From Rhizobium mayense (GTDB lineage: Bacteria > Pseudomonadota > Alphaproteobacteria > Rhizobiales > Rhizobiaceae), in the NCBI RefSeq assembly GCF_030272705.1, contig NZ_JARFYM010000031.1:54906-118905 (forward strand): DNA of 64,000 nucleotides, in the 5' to 3' direction. Position numbers and translations under genes: made by a program. Shown here in pieces: positions 8,347-16,747 of this stretch (within the stretch, counting starts at the first letter, position 1; the number at the start of each line of letters is the position of its first letter). A model generated the notes under the pieces. That model searched no databases. It was not told the origin of the DNA and was given only the letters and a program-made list of their open reading frames with translations.

Positions 8347-8727
8347 TCATTTCCCCCCAATGCCTTCTCGAAAAAAGCAACCGACGCTTTAGCACGTCAT
8401 TGTTTTCGATGTGCCGCACAACCTTGCTGCAACTTGTGGAACAAATCCATGGGCTTAGGACCAATAGCCTGGCCGCCGGGACTTAGGTCCGGTCACAGGC
8501 GGGACCTTGGTCTGATGGAGAGCAAAGAACGGTGAGGGCGCACAATGTCAGGGCAGCGATCAAATCCTGCCGCACAGATGGGCCGGAGATATGACACGTT
8601 CCAGGAGGATTCCGTGGTGTCCGCCGTCGGTACGCACAACAGCTTATGGTGTCACCTGTGTGCAATCGATTGGAGATAATGAAGTGGTCAGATAGTTGGT
8701 TTGGCTTAGGCATTTATCGAGGTTGAG
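8347..8727. other. Intergenic region with no recognised gene
   Basis: About 380 bases between the leftward EAL cluster and the rightward gene at 8728. ORFs here are short and lack ribosome sites. It must hold the promoters of both units, but I could not identify boxes with confidence. Confidence 0.4.
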
Positions 8728-9144
8728 ATGAGTAATCGGGCAAATAAGATACTTCCCCACCATCGGTTTTCGCATTCTCTCGGAGCGCCTCTGGCTCGGG
8801 TGCAGGGAGAGATAGCGCATGTGTTCGAGGCCCCTGAGAACCACCACGGTGCAAACCATCAACACTTCACGGTGAAGATCGAAACCGTCCTGAAGTTTGA
8901 AGGCGGCGACGCCGATATCAATGGCCAGACAGTTTTCGTTGCCGTTCGTTTCGGCGACAACGAAGGGCTCGACCATGAGATCCCCGATCTGAAAGCAGGC
9001 GAACCCATCGAGCTGCAGGGCGAGTATATTTCTATCGCGTCCGCCTATCCCACGGAAGACAATAGCAACCCGGTACTGCCAGTCCTGCACTTCACGCACC
9101 ATCCGGTGGGTTACGTGGTGTATGAAGGGGTGCACTATAGCTGA
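8728..9144 (+). CDS. DUF3465-like hypothetical protein
   Basis: A 138-residue soluble protein. Its second half resembles DUF3465 proteins, which look like small beta-barrels: a GANHQHFTVKIE strand, an acidic turn, KAGEPIELQGEYI, and a terminal HFTHHPVGYVVYEGVHY. The histidines HFTHHP may bind a ligand or metal. The family match is from memory of its motif pattern and is moderate. A GAGG site precedes the ATG. No signal peptide is visible. The downstream esterase gene starts about 125 bases later in the same direction and might be co-transcribed. Confidence 0.6.
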   Translation: MSNRANKILPHHRFSHSLGAPLARVQGEIAHVFEAPENHHGANHQHFTVKIETVLKFEGGDADINGQTVFVAVRFGDNEGLDHEIPDLKAGEPIELQGEYISIASAYPTEDNSNPVLPVLHFTHHPVGYVVYEGVHYS

Positions 9145-9268
9145 CGTGGTTGCCGGCCAGAGGCCCGTGAGGATGTCTTCGGTCGTGCCAGCCAAGCTTG
9201 ACTCACCCGTCATTTTACCGTGGGAATACAATATTGCGTCTGGTCTCTGCGGTGGAAAGGCTAATCGT

Positions 9269-10303
9269 ATGAACGAATTTGGGTCGCTTCGCTTCATGCG
9301 CTTTTTTATGACGATTTTTATCGCAACGATCACCATGGCCTTCTTGCCGGCATCCACCGTTCTTGCGCTTGATGCGGTTACCCAAGTGAAAGCCTCAAAT
9401 GGCCAGATCGACAAGCTCATTAGGACCCTGCATCAGAGCTACGACGGCGCTGAGAACCTTCGCGAGCGGCGTGCCGCTTTCGAAAGGCTCATGGCGTCAA
9501 CGCCGGATCCGACGCGCGTCCAGATCCGCAATGTCAATGCCAACGGTGTCGAGGCCGATCTGATCTGGCCCGCACGGCTGCACCATCCGATTGGCCGGCG
9601 CGCGATCCTCTATCTCCATGGAGGCGGATACTATAGCGGCTCCCTGAGGACGCACCGGAATATAGCGGGCTCACTTGCGAAGGCCGCGTCGGCCGATGTC
9701 CTACTGGTCGGTTATCGTCTGTTGCCGGAACATCCGTTTCCAGCCCAGATCGATGACGCTCTGGCTGCCTATCGTTGGCTTCTATCTTCGGAATATAGGC
9801 CTGAGAACATAGTGATCGTTGGAGATTCCGTAGGCGGAACCCTGGCCATCGAGGCCGCCCTTAACCAACTTCGGATGAATGGACCTTTGCCGGCGGCCGT
9901 GGTTGCGATGAGCCCGGTGACCGATTTCGCCGGTACAGGGGCGAGCATGACCACGAACGCCGAGAATGATCCGTTCATGGGCAAGACCGAGCTGGAGGTC
10001 ATCCGCAACGCCTATATTGGTGGCGGATCCCCCACCGATCCCGAACGATCGCCGCTCTACGCCGATATGACAGGCTTTCCGCCGCTGCTCTTGCAGGTTG
10101 GTTCGCGGGAGACGTTGCTCGATGATACGCGCCGGCTGGAAGACAAGGCACGCAAGGCAGGGGTCGACGTGACCACGGAAGTTTGGCCGGGCATGATTCA
10201 CCAATGGCAGATCTTCCCGTTTTGGGTAGACGATGCGCGCAAGTCGAACGCAAAAGTCGCCGCATTTGCGATTGCTCACTTTGCGGACCGGCCCGAAGAA
10301 TAG
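9269..10303 (+). CDS. Exported alpha/beta hydrolase of the HSL (family IV) esterase type
   Basis: A 344-residue esterase-type hydrolase with an N-terminal hydrophobic export segment (FMTIFIATITMAFLP). Oxyanion motif HGGG at about 117-120, nucleophile elbow GDSVGG with Ser187, acid Asp285/286 in ETLLDD and His311 in PGMIHQW complete the catalytic set of hormone-sensitive-lipase esterases. Such enzymes cleave short-chain esters; the natural substrate is unknown. The elbow has Val where the family usually has Ala. I chose the ATG at 9269 because AAAGG lies about 8 bases upstream and a signal sequence follows. The upstream in-frame start at 9122 overlaps the previous gene and is unlikely. Confidence 0.85.
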   Translation: MNEFGSLRFMRFFMTIFIATITMAFLPASTVLALDAVTQVKASNGQIDKLIRTLHQSYDGAENLRERRAAFERLMASTPDPTRVQIRNVNANGVEADLIWPARLHHPIGRRAILYLHGGGYYSGSLRTHRNIAGSLAKAASADVLLVGYRLLPEHPFPAQIDDALAAYRWLLSSEYRPENIVIVGDSVGGTLAIEAALNQLRMNGPLPAAVVAMSPVTDFAGTGASMTTNAENDPFMGKTELEVIRNAYIGGGSPTDPERSPLYADMTGFPPLLLQVGSRETLLDDTRRLEDKARKAGVDVTTEVWPGMIHQWQIFPFWVDDARKSNAKVAAFAIAHFADRPEE

Positions 10304-10376
10304 GCATCGCAATCAATGCTCACGGCAGGCCGACAGAAGCCTGCCGCGCCGGTGACGGTTGTTTTCAGGCACGAGG

Positions 10377-10670
10377 TCAGTGCGGTGGTTTGTCGTCGCG
10401 CCTTATCTTTTGCGCATCCAGATAGCCGTGCTCGAATGCCTTGGCGCGACTGCTATCTTCGGGATAGGGATTTTTTTCGGCTGCAGCCTCCCTTTTGCCA
10501 GCTTCAGCTCCACGCTCGTAGGCGGCCTCATCGTCGTCCTCTGGGTCGGCATCATTCTCAAGATTCTTCCTATCCAGCTCGGGCGGCTTCACTGAGGGAC
10601 GCTGAATGGGATTTGGCAGCCCCGCTTCCGGCGCGGGCATCGGGGGTGATGTCGGATCATATTTTGCCAT
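10377..10670 (-). CDS. Rmf/CrpP-like small protein
   Basis: A 97-residue charged protein. The N-terminal half is Pro/Asp-rich and probably disordered. The C-terminal half, from AYERGAEAGKREAAAEKNPYP to FEHGYLDAQK, has the spacing of the ribosome modulation factor/CrpP fold: Gly-x2-Ala-Gly, a Pro-Tyr pair, then Gly near a terminal helix. RMF dimerises ribosomes in stationary phase in gammaproteobacteria; rhizobial relatives are mostly uncharacterised. A GGAGG box lies 7 bases before the ATG. It stands alone, leftward. The family link is a motif-level guess and the usual Cys of CrpP is absent. Confidence 0.55.
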   Translation of the reverse strand: MAKYDPTSPPMPAPEAGLPNPIQRPSVKPPELDRKNLENDADPEDDDEAAYERGAEAGKREAAAEKNPYPEDSSRAKAFEHGYLDAQKIRRDDKPPH

Positions 10671-10694
10671 GGTTTTTCCTCCGTTGAGAAAACG

Positions 10695-11020
10695 CTATGG
10701 CACCGTCGTGGTTCCCTGATGATCCCAACGCGCCTCGTCATGTCGCCACTTTTCAAAAGCAGCTTGGACCGCAGGTAAAAACGCATCGCGAAAACGGCTT
10801 CGATATCCATGATCGCCGCCGACACGGCTTTCAGCTCTCACCCGTCTTATCGATCCAGCTTGAGGGAAAGCTGCAAGCCACGCGGCAATGGCGGCAACGG
10901 TCGGCTGATGTCGACGCGGCGTTTCCAGGCGGCGCGCCGTTCTTGTTCGCGTTCCCGAAGCGCCTTCGAGACCGCTACAAAGGTCATGGCGCGTTCGATG
11001 ACTTGTTCCGATTTCGTCAT
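10695..11020 (-). pseudogene. Small hypothetical gene, apparently frameshifted
   Basis: A perfect GGAGGT site 5 bases before an ATG at 11018-11020 opens a frame (MTKSEQVIERAM...) that ends at 10847 after 57 residues. Its last part is Pro/Leu-rich and unlike a protein end. From about 10915 another frame becomes protein-like (VAAIAAWLAAFPQ through FRDAFLPAVQAAFEKWRHDE) and runs to a TAG at 10695-10697. Joining them gives one protein of about 107 residues. The break near 10910-10920 could be a real mutation, a sequencing error or chance. If it is chance, the true product is only the 57-residue N-terminal frame. No function is recognised. Confidence 0.45.
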
Positions 11021-11166
11021 GGATACCTCCATTTGTTCACTATATGTTCTCATAATGAATCGCAACAGTCAAGCCGACGCTAAAGTCTTATGCAGATGGG
11101 AACCATTGCGCACGCTGGGACAGAGCCGAGGCCGAGGCGGCCCCGAATCCAAAGCGGGGGTCGGTC

Positions 11167-13575
11167 TCAAGCCACTTCGATTTTGAAATCTACCTCTTCC
11201 CACCGCTGCGTATCGGTCCAAAAGAGTGTGAAGACGATCGTGCACGGGTCGAGCGTCTTCGTCGGCAGGTCGCAGACATGTGTGCCGAAGCCCGTATCGT
11301 GGCACGGGCTGTCGGTGAAGCTTGCCCAGCCGTCCGTAGACCAGTGCACAAGGGCGGGCTCGGGCAGCTCGATGCGCAGGGTGCGGCCCGCCGGCATTCG
11401 CGCGCGCTTGGCAGTCGGCCGCCAGGCGAAAGGCGCGAGTGCCGGCTTTGCGCCGACGTAGCGGGCAAAAGTCTGCGGCGGCATATCGAAGATTACCCCG
11501 TCGCGGATCGAGCGTAGCAGCTTAATGTGTTCCGCATGGGCCCAGACCAGGGGCATGGCGCTGCCGGAGGGGCGGCCGAGAAAAAGCTCACGTTCCGGTA
11601 TGTCGTCGCTGTCCCAGATCTGCTCGGGCAGGAGTCCGCCCTCGCTTGCCGAGGCTTCCAGCGCAGCGAGCAGGCGCCGCGCCTCGTCCGGTCGCCCGGC
11701 GGCGAGCTCATAGTGGGCGCGCTCGCCGGTCAACAGCGGCCAGAGCCTGCCGACGCCGCTGCCGGCGAAGGGCGCGCCGCCGATGCGCTCGCCGTAGCCA
11801 TCGTCATTGTATCGGTACCAGTAGGGTCCGGAGGGAAGGTCGCGCCGCAATTCCGCGTCGATCGCGGCGACGGTGCCGAGGATGCGCGGATCGTCGGCGG
11901 CCCTGAGGCCGAAGCGCACCAGCGCCAGCGCATCGGGGCTCAGAAGCAGGTCAGCCTCCACGACTTCGCTCGCGTCATCACGATTGCGGATCGGGATGAA
12001 ATCGCGCCCCAGCGATGAGCTACTGTCCGTGGCCGAGGCGATGCGCACGTAATAGCCCTCGATGCCGAGACGGCGCGACAGTTCCGTATCGGTGGCGTAT
12101 GTCCACTCCTCTATGCGCTCGTTCCAGCCGTCGGCCACTTCGCGCAGATACTCCGCCGCCGCCAGCCGACCGCCCGCTTCCACGGCGTCCGCCGCCGCGA
12201 GCAGTCCGGCGATCTCTACGGCGAGCGTGAACGGCGAATAGCCGGCATCCTCCTCCCAGCGATCCTGTTGGGTGGCAGGACCGTTTTCGATGATATAGGC
12301 CGCAGCGGCCTCGATCATTGGTAGATATCGGCCGCTCTCCGACGCGCCGATCGTGCCGGTGCGCAGCAACATGTCGTAGAGCAGGATGGGAAAGGCCGTC
12401 TCGTCCATCTGGATGCCATGCCAATAGGGCCGGCCGTCGAGCCAGGCATTCTGCACCCAATGGCCGTCCGACTCTTGGATCGCCGAGAGATAGTCAAGCA
12501 CGGAGCGTGCGTCAGCCTTGGCGCCGGCGGCAAGCAGCCCGCCGGCCGTTTCCACCAGATCGCGCGTCCATACCAGGTGATAACCGCCAAGGTCGTCGTC
12601 GCTCTTGTCAAAGCCCCACGGAATGGAAAGGCTGGCGATGATGGCGCCGGAGGCATCGTCGCGGTGGGTGGCGAGCACGCCGGTACTGACGCGGTAGCGG
12701 TTCAGCTGGGCGGGATTATGGGGCTCGTCCAGGGCAAGCAGGCTGGCCTGCCACTCCCGCCAGCCGCTGCGATAATGCTTCAGTGCCGGCTCGACGCCCT
12801 GTTCCAAGCTGAGGACGGCACGGAAGGCAGCCTCCTCCGGCTGCGTGCCGAAGCCGATGGCGATCAGCGCCCGCCCTTCGTGTGCGCCAATGTCGAGTGT
12901 CCCCGACAGTGCGACATTGCCGGACGCGGCGTAGCAGTACTCCTCCTTCAGCCCTTCGCCGCGCGACAGCATCTGCCAGCCATCGGAGAAGCCGACATAA
13001 CCGACAGAACGCGCAAGCCAGGGCACGGAGGCAGCAACCGCGAGTACCCGCCCGGAACCCTCGGCGAAGAGCATCGGCCTGCCTTTGAAATCGCCGTACC
13101 AGCCGGTGTTGTCGGCACCGCCGTTGACGAGATGCGGTGCCACGAGGGCATGCAGCCTGTAGTCGGAGAGATTGCCGATGAGCGCCTGGAAGCGGACGTC
13201 CTGCAACACGACCTCGCGCTCCGGGTCCGAAAATATGGTTTTGGTGATACGGTAACGACCGTCGCGGGCGGTATTGACGAGGCGGAAGGCCGGAACGCCG
13301 TCCTCGATCGCCTGCACGCGATGATCGGCGTCGCGCTTCTCCTCGGAAAAATAGCCGTCAGCCGTCACGATGAAACCGAAATCACGGACGCAGGCCATAT
13401 CGAGCCGTGGCGCGTAGATCTCGTTGAGGATGCCATGGCTTGCCGTGAACCAGACATTGCTCGCCGCGCTGACGGCAGTACCGACCGCGCTTTTGTCACT
13501 TGAGGTCCAGCGGGGTTCGATGCCGGGGGCACCAGGCGGGTTTATGGAACCGGGTGGCAGTGTCGGATAGGCCAA
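11167..13575 (-). CDS. GH15 glucoamylase/glucodextranase-type alpha-glucosidase
   Basis: An 802-residue glycoside hydrolase. Residues ~1-265 are the N-terminal beta-sandwich of bacterial GH15 enzymes, ~290-690 the (alpha/alpha)6 catalytic barrel, and the last ~90 a small beta domain. Catalytic-region motifs: HLVWTRDLVETAGG, HGIQMDETAFPI, EEDAGYSPFT with the likely general acid, and LLPEQIWDSDD with the likely base, then PLVWAHAEHIKLL. The enzyme releases glucose from the non-reducing ends of alpha-glucans. No signal peptide is seen (it starts MAYPTLPPGSINPP), so it should act in the cytosol on storage glucan or imported oligosaccharides. It is divergent from a ROK sugar kinase at 13735. Confidence 0.9.
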   Translation of the reverse strand: MAYPTLPPGSINPPGAPGIEPRWTSSDKSAVGTAVSAASNVWFTASHGILNEIYAPRLDMACVRDFGFIVTADGYFSEEKRDADHRVQAIEDGVPAFRLVNTARDGRYRITKTIFSDPEREVVLQDVRFQALIGNLSDYRLHALVAPHLVNGGADNTGWYGDFKGRPMLFAEGSGRVLAVAASVPWLARSVGYVGFSDGWQMLSRGEGLKEEYCYAASGNVALSGTLDIGAHEGRALIAIGFGTQPEEAAFRAVLSLEQGVEPALKHYRSGWREWQASLLALDEPHNPAQLNRYRVSTGVLATHRDDASGAIIASLSIPWGFDKSDDDLGGYHLVWTRDLVETAGGLLAAGAKADARSVLDYLSAIQESDGHWVQNAWLDGRPYWHGIQMDETAFPILLYDMLLRTGTIGASESGRYLPMIEAAAAYIIENGPATQQDRWEEDAGYSPFTLAVEIAGLLAAADAVEAGGRLAAAEYLREVADGWNERIEEWTYATDTELSRRLGIEGYYVRIASATDSSSSLGRDFIPIRNRDDASEVVEADLLLSPDALALVRFGLRAADDPRILGTVAAIDAELRRDLPSGPYWYRYNDDGYGERIGGAPFAGSGVGRLWPLLTGERAHYELAAGRPDEARRLLAALEASASEGGLLPEQIWDSDDIPERELFLGRPSGSAMPLVWAHAEHIKLLRSIRDGVIFDMPPQTFARYVGAKPALAPFAWRPTAKRARMPAGRTLRIELPEPALVHWSTDGWASFTDSPCHDTGFGTHVCDLPTKTLDPCTIVFTLFWTDTQRWEEVDFKIEVA

Positions 13576-13734
13576 TTACTGATCCTCCGCTTAGTATGCG
13601 CTTCCTCTTCGGTGAGCCATCCTGGATTGAATTTAAGCGATCCGCAATACGCCTGGGCTTGACAGACAGCGTCGATCTTGCGCCCGATGGAGCGTGGAAC
13701 GACTGAGGGCACTGCCCGGAGAGGAGCGTGAGGC

Positions 13735-14478
13735 ATGGCTGACATAACCGAAGCACCCGCAGCGGAGCAAACACGCCACCATGGTAAGCCGAAGAAGGGC
13801 GCCACGCCGGCCGTCCGCACTGTGCTTGCCGTCGATATCGGCGGCTCGCATGTGAAGGTGGAACTCAGCAGCGGCAGCGAGCGACGTGCTGTCGCATCGG
13901 GGCAGCAGATGACGGCGGCCAAGATGGTGGCGGCGTTGCGCGATCTCACGGCCGACTGGCACTATGACGTTGTCGCCATGGGATATCCTGGACCCGTTGT
14001 CGCCCACCGCGCCGCGGCCGATCCGTTCAACCTCGGGCCGGGATGGAAGAATTTCGATTTCGAAGCAGCCCTTGGCCGGCCCGTGCGGATGGTCAACGAC
14101 GCGCTGATGCAGGCGATCGGCAGCTACGAGGCGGGCCGCATGCTTTTCCTCGGCCTGGGAACCGGCCTCGGCTCGGCCCTGATCGCCGAGAACGTCTGCA
14201 TGCCGCTGGAATTGGCGCACATGCCCTACCGGAAGGCAACTTTCGAGGACTATGTCGGTGAACGCGGCCTCGAGCGTCGGGGCAAGGGCAAATGGCGCAA
14301 ATCGGTATTCGACGTTGCCGAGCGCTTGGCCGCGGCTCTGCTGCCGGACTACATCGTCATCGGCGGCGGCAATGTCGACCGGCTCAAAGATCTGCCGGAG
14401 AAGTGCCGGCGCGGCAATAATGACAACGCCTTCCGTGGTGGTTTCCGGGTGTGGCTGGACGACAGCCTGCGCATTTGA
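13735..14478 (+). CDS. ROK-family sugar kinase, probable (polyphosphate) glucokinase
   Basis: A 247-residue ROK kinase. After a charged ~30-residue tail comes the phosphate-binding loop AVDIGGSHVKVE; further on are NLGPGWKNFDF, the catalytic-Asp segment VNDALMQAIG, the glycine-rich GLGTGLGSALI and a VIGGGNVDRL near the end. The compact length and the absence of the usual ROK zinc motif are closest to polyphosphate glucokinases, but the phosphate donor cannot be decided by eye. A GGAG/GAGG site precedes the ATG. It is divergent from a cytosolic GH15 glucosidase, so phosphorylating the released glucose is a natural role. Confidence 0.8.
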   Translation: MADITEAPAAEQTRHHGKPKKGATPAVRTVLAVDIGGSHVKVELSSGSERRAVASGQQMTAAKMVAALRDLTADWHYDVVAMGYPGPVVAHRAAADPFNLGPGWKNFDFEAALGRPVRMVNDALMQAIGSYEAGRMLFLGLGTGLGSALIAENVCMPLELAHMPYRKATFEDYVGERGLERRGKGKWRKSVFDVAERLAAALLPDYIVIGGGNVDRLKDLPEKCRRGNNDNAFRGGFRVWLDDSLRI

Positions 14479-14566
14479 ACGAGAGCGAAACAAGCGAATT
14501 TGACGGCATCGACAGCTGAATTGCCTTGTGCGTCATTCATCTTCTGTCTTCTAGACTGAAGGTCAA

Positions 14567-15526
14567 TCAACACGCCCTGTGCATATGCTCTGGCGACGGT
14601 GCCTGCTCAATCTGCAATGTTGCGTGCCCGATCTCGAAGCGAGTATTTATCTCGTCCGCAACGCGCTCGATGAACTCGTCGCCGGGATGACCGTCCGGCA
14701 GTACGAGATGGCAGGTCATGGCAGTCTCGGTCGTGCTCAAAGACCATACGTGCAAATCGTGGACGTCTGCGACGCCCGGTAGTTCGTGCAGGAAAGTGCG
14801 CAGCCTGCTAAGATCCACGTTTGGCGGAACAGCACCCAATGACATGGAAATCGCCCCCGTGAGCAGGCTCCAGGTGCCGCGGACGATCACAATGCTGATG
14901 ACCAACGTCATAAGAGGATCGACCCATGACCAACGGGTCACCAGAATGACCAGGCCGCCGCCGACCACGCCGAGGGAGACGAGAGCGTCGGCCGCCATGT
15001 GTAGATAGGCTCCGCGGACGTTCAGGTCTCCTTTCCGTCCGGAAGCGAACAACCAGGCGCAGAAGCCATTCAGCACGATGCCGCAGGCGGCGACGATCAT
15101 CACGGTACCCCCTGCCGCGGGCTGCGGTTCCGCGAAGCGCCGTATCGCCTCCCACGTCAAACCTCCCGTCACGACGAGCAGGAAGATGGCATTGAACAGA
15201 GCGGCTAAGATCGATGTTCCACCAAGTCCGTATGTGAAACGGCTCGTCGGTTTCCTCCTTGCAAGGACAACCGCCGCCCAAGCGACTGCAAGTCCGAGCG
15301 CGTCCGACAGATTATGGCCTGCGTCGGCAATCAACGCGACCGAATGTGCGAGCACGCCGTAGACGACTTCGATGACCACGAAGGCGGCGTTGAGGGCGAT
15401 GCCGAGCGCGAAGGCCTTGCCGAAGTTTTGCGGCACGTGCGCATGCCCGAATTGGCCATGATCGTGGCCGTGGTCGGCTGCATGGCGGGAATGGCCATGA
15501 TGATCATGGTCGTGGGTATGGGTCAT
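14567..15526 (-). CDS. Cation diffusion facilitator (CDF) metal efflux protein
   Basis: A 319-residue inner-membrane exporter that moves Zn2+, Co2+, Cd2+ or similar out of the cytosol against protons. It starts with a His/Asp-rich metal-binding tail (THTHDHDHHGHSRH), followed by six helices. Helix 2 holds the ALIADAGHNLSDALG motif with the HxxxD site, and helix 5 the HMAADALVSLG counterpart. The C-terminal cytosolic domain has HDLHVWSLS. I chose the ATG at 15524-15526; the frame extends upstream but the His tail is the family's natural start. A MerR-type palindrome just upstream fits metal-induced expression. Confidence 0.92.
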   Translation of the reverse strand: MTHTHDHDHHGHSRHAADHGHDHGQFGHAHVPQNFGKAFALGIALNAAFVVIEVVYGVLAHSVALIADAGHNLSDALGLAVAWAAVVLARRKPTSRFTYGLGGTSILAALFNAIFLLVVTGGLTWEAIRRFAEPQPAAGGTVMIVAACGIVLNGFCAWLFASGRKGDLNVRGAYLHMAADALVSLGVVGGGLVILVTRWSWVDPLMTLVISIVIVRGTWSLLTGAISMSLGAVPPNVDLSRLRTFLHELPGVADVHDLHVWSLSTTETAMTCHLVLPDGHPGDEFIERVADEINTRFEIGHATLQIEQAPSPEHMHRAC

Positions 15527-15551
15527 GGCAGTTTCTCTCGATGACCAAACA

Positions 15552-15582
15552 CCACTAATCCCTCTAGCCGCTAGAGGTGCAA
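15552..15582 (-). promoter_or_regulatory. MerR-type metal-responsive promoter/operator for the CDF gene
   Basis: CCTCTAG-CCG-CTAGAGG is a perfect 7-base inverted repeat at 15561-15577. Reading leftward it directly follows a TTGCAC -35-like box (15577-15582) and precedes a weak TTAGTG/TAGTGG -10 region, so the palindrome fills a spacer of about 18-19 bases. An overlong spacer with a palindrome is the hallmark of MerR-family (CadR/ZntR-like) promoters. No MerR gene lies nearby. The rest of the 378-base gap up to the first Ku gene contains nothing else I can name. Confidence 0.6.
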
Positions 15583-15904
15583 GGAGAATTTTTATTTCCG
15601 TGCCTACAACCAGATCGCCGAAGATTCTCCCGAGGCAGGGCCGTCGTCGCTGGCGACTTGCCGCCATGCGGCCGATCTCGGGATGGGAGAGGCAACGGCT
15701 GCAAGGTGCTCTATAGAGAAGCTGCGCTTCCTTCGAGACACGGTGGTGACAAATACAGGCCAATTCTTAACTGTTGTATCTGGCTGGACTTGATGTCCGC
15801 CAGCAGCGGCGGTGCACTATAGAAGACGGAAAACTAGGCGGCGCACTGGAACAAAACTTGGAAGATATCGTTCCATTCTGTTGGCTTCACTCGGAGTAGT
15901 GTCG

Positions 15905-16744
15905 ATGTCACCGCGTGCGCAATGGAAGGGCTATTTGCAGTTCGGTCTGGTGACGTGCCCGGTGGCGCTTTATACCGCGACGTCCACGTCCGAGCGTGTG
16001 TCTTTTCACACCATCAATCGTGCGACGGGCAATCGTGTCCGGCGTGAATTTATCGACAGCAGCACCGGAAAACCCGTAGGGCGTGAGGATCAGGTCAAAG
16101 GCTATGAAGTCGGCAAGGATGACTATGTGATCTTTGAGCAAGACGAAATCGCCGCCGTTGTCCCAGGAAGCGACAAGACGCTTCATCTCCAGGCATTCGT
16201 CGCATATGCCGATATCGACGATGTTTATTTCGACAAGCCCTATTATTTGGCGCCGAGCGATCGCGGCGGCGAAGAGGCGTTTGCGCTGATCCGGGCCGGC
16301 ATGCAGAAAAAGAAGGCGGCGGCTATTGCGCGCACGGTTCTTTTCCGGCGTTTGCGGACTTTGTTGATCCGCCCCTACGACAAGGGCCTGATCGCGACGA
16401 CGCTGAATTACGATTATGAGGTCCGCTCTGCAGACAAGGCTTTCGAGGATGTGCCCGACATCAAGATCAAGGGCGAAATGCTCGATCTGGCGAAGCATAT
16501 CATCGCCACGAAAAGCGGGACGTTCGACGCGCAAGCGTTTGACGATCGCTATGAGGCCGCGCTCACGGAACTGATCAAGGCGAAGCTTGAGGGCCGCAAA
16601 ATTACCATCCGCAAGGAGCGTAAGCCGGAAAAGGTCGTCGATCTCATGGAGGCACTTCGCCAAAGCGCCGGCGTCAGTGGAGAAAAGAAGCGTGCCCCGA
16701 AACGCACTGCTTCCAATGCTTCGCGTCAGCGAAAGGCCGGTTGA
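15905..16744 (+). CDS. ku: Ku protein (non-homologous end joining), first copy
   Basis: A 279-residue bacterial Ku, which binds broken DNA ends as a ring-shaped dimer and recruits LigD. It has the family opening (RAQWKGYLQFGLVTCPVALY), the SFHTINRATGNRV strand and the core KPYYLAPSDRGGEEAF. The Lys/Arg-rich C-terminal tail (KKRAPKRTASNASRQRKAG) is the DNA/LigD-contacting extension. I used the ATG at 15905, preceded by GGAG, rather than an upstream start that adds 31 basic residues. It is 3 bases upstream of ligD, clearly in one operon. A second Ku gene converges on ligD from the other side. Confidence 0.93.
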   Translation: MSPRAQWKGYLQFGLVTCPVALYTATSTSERVSFHTINRATGNRVRREFIDSSTGKPVGREDQVKGYEVGKDDYVIFEQDEIAAVVPGSDKTLHLQAFVAYADIDDVYFDKPYYLAPSDRGGEEAFALIRAGMQKKKAAAIARTVLFRRLRTLLIRPYDKGLIATTLNYDYEVRSADKAFEDVPDIKIKGEMLDLAKHIIATKSGTFDAQAFDDRYEAALTELIKAKLEGRKITIRKERKPEKVVDLMEALRQSAGVSGEKKRAPKRTASNASRQRKAG

Positions 16745-16747
16745 TCC

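Noticed and set aside
12418..13503. A 361-residue rightward ORF opposite the GH15 gene
   Set aside because: The GH15 frame has catalytic motifs throughout; this is its codon-biased shadow.
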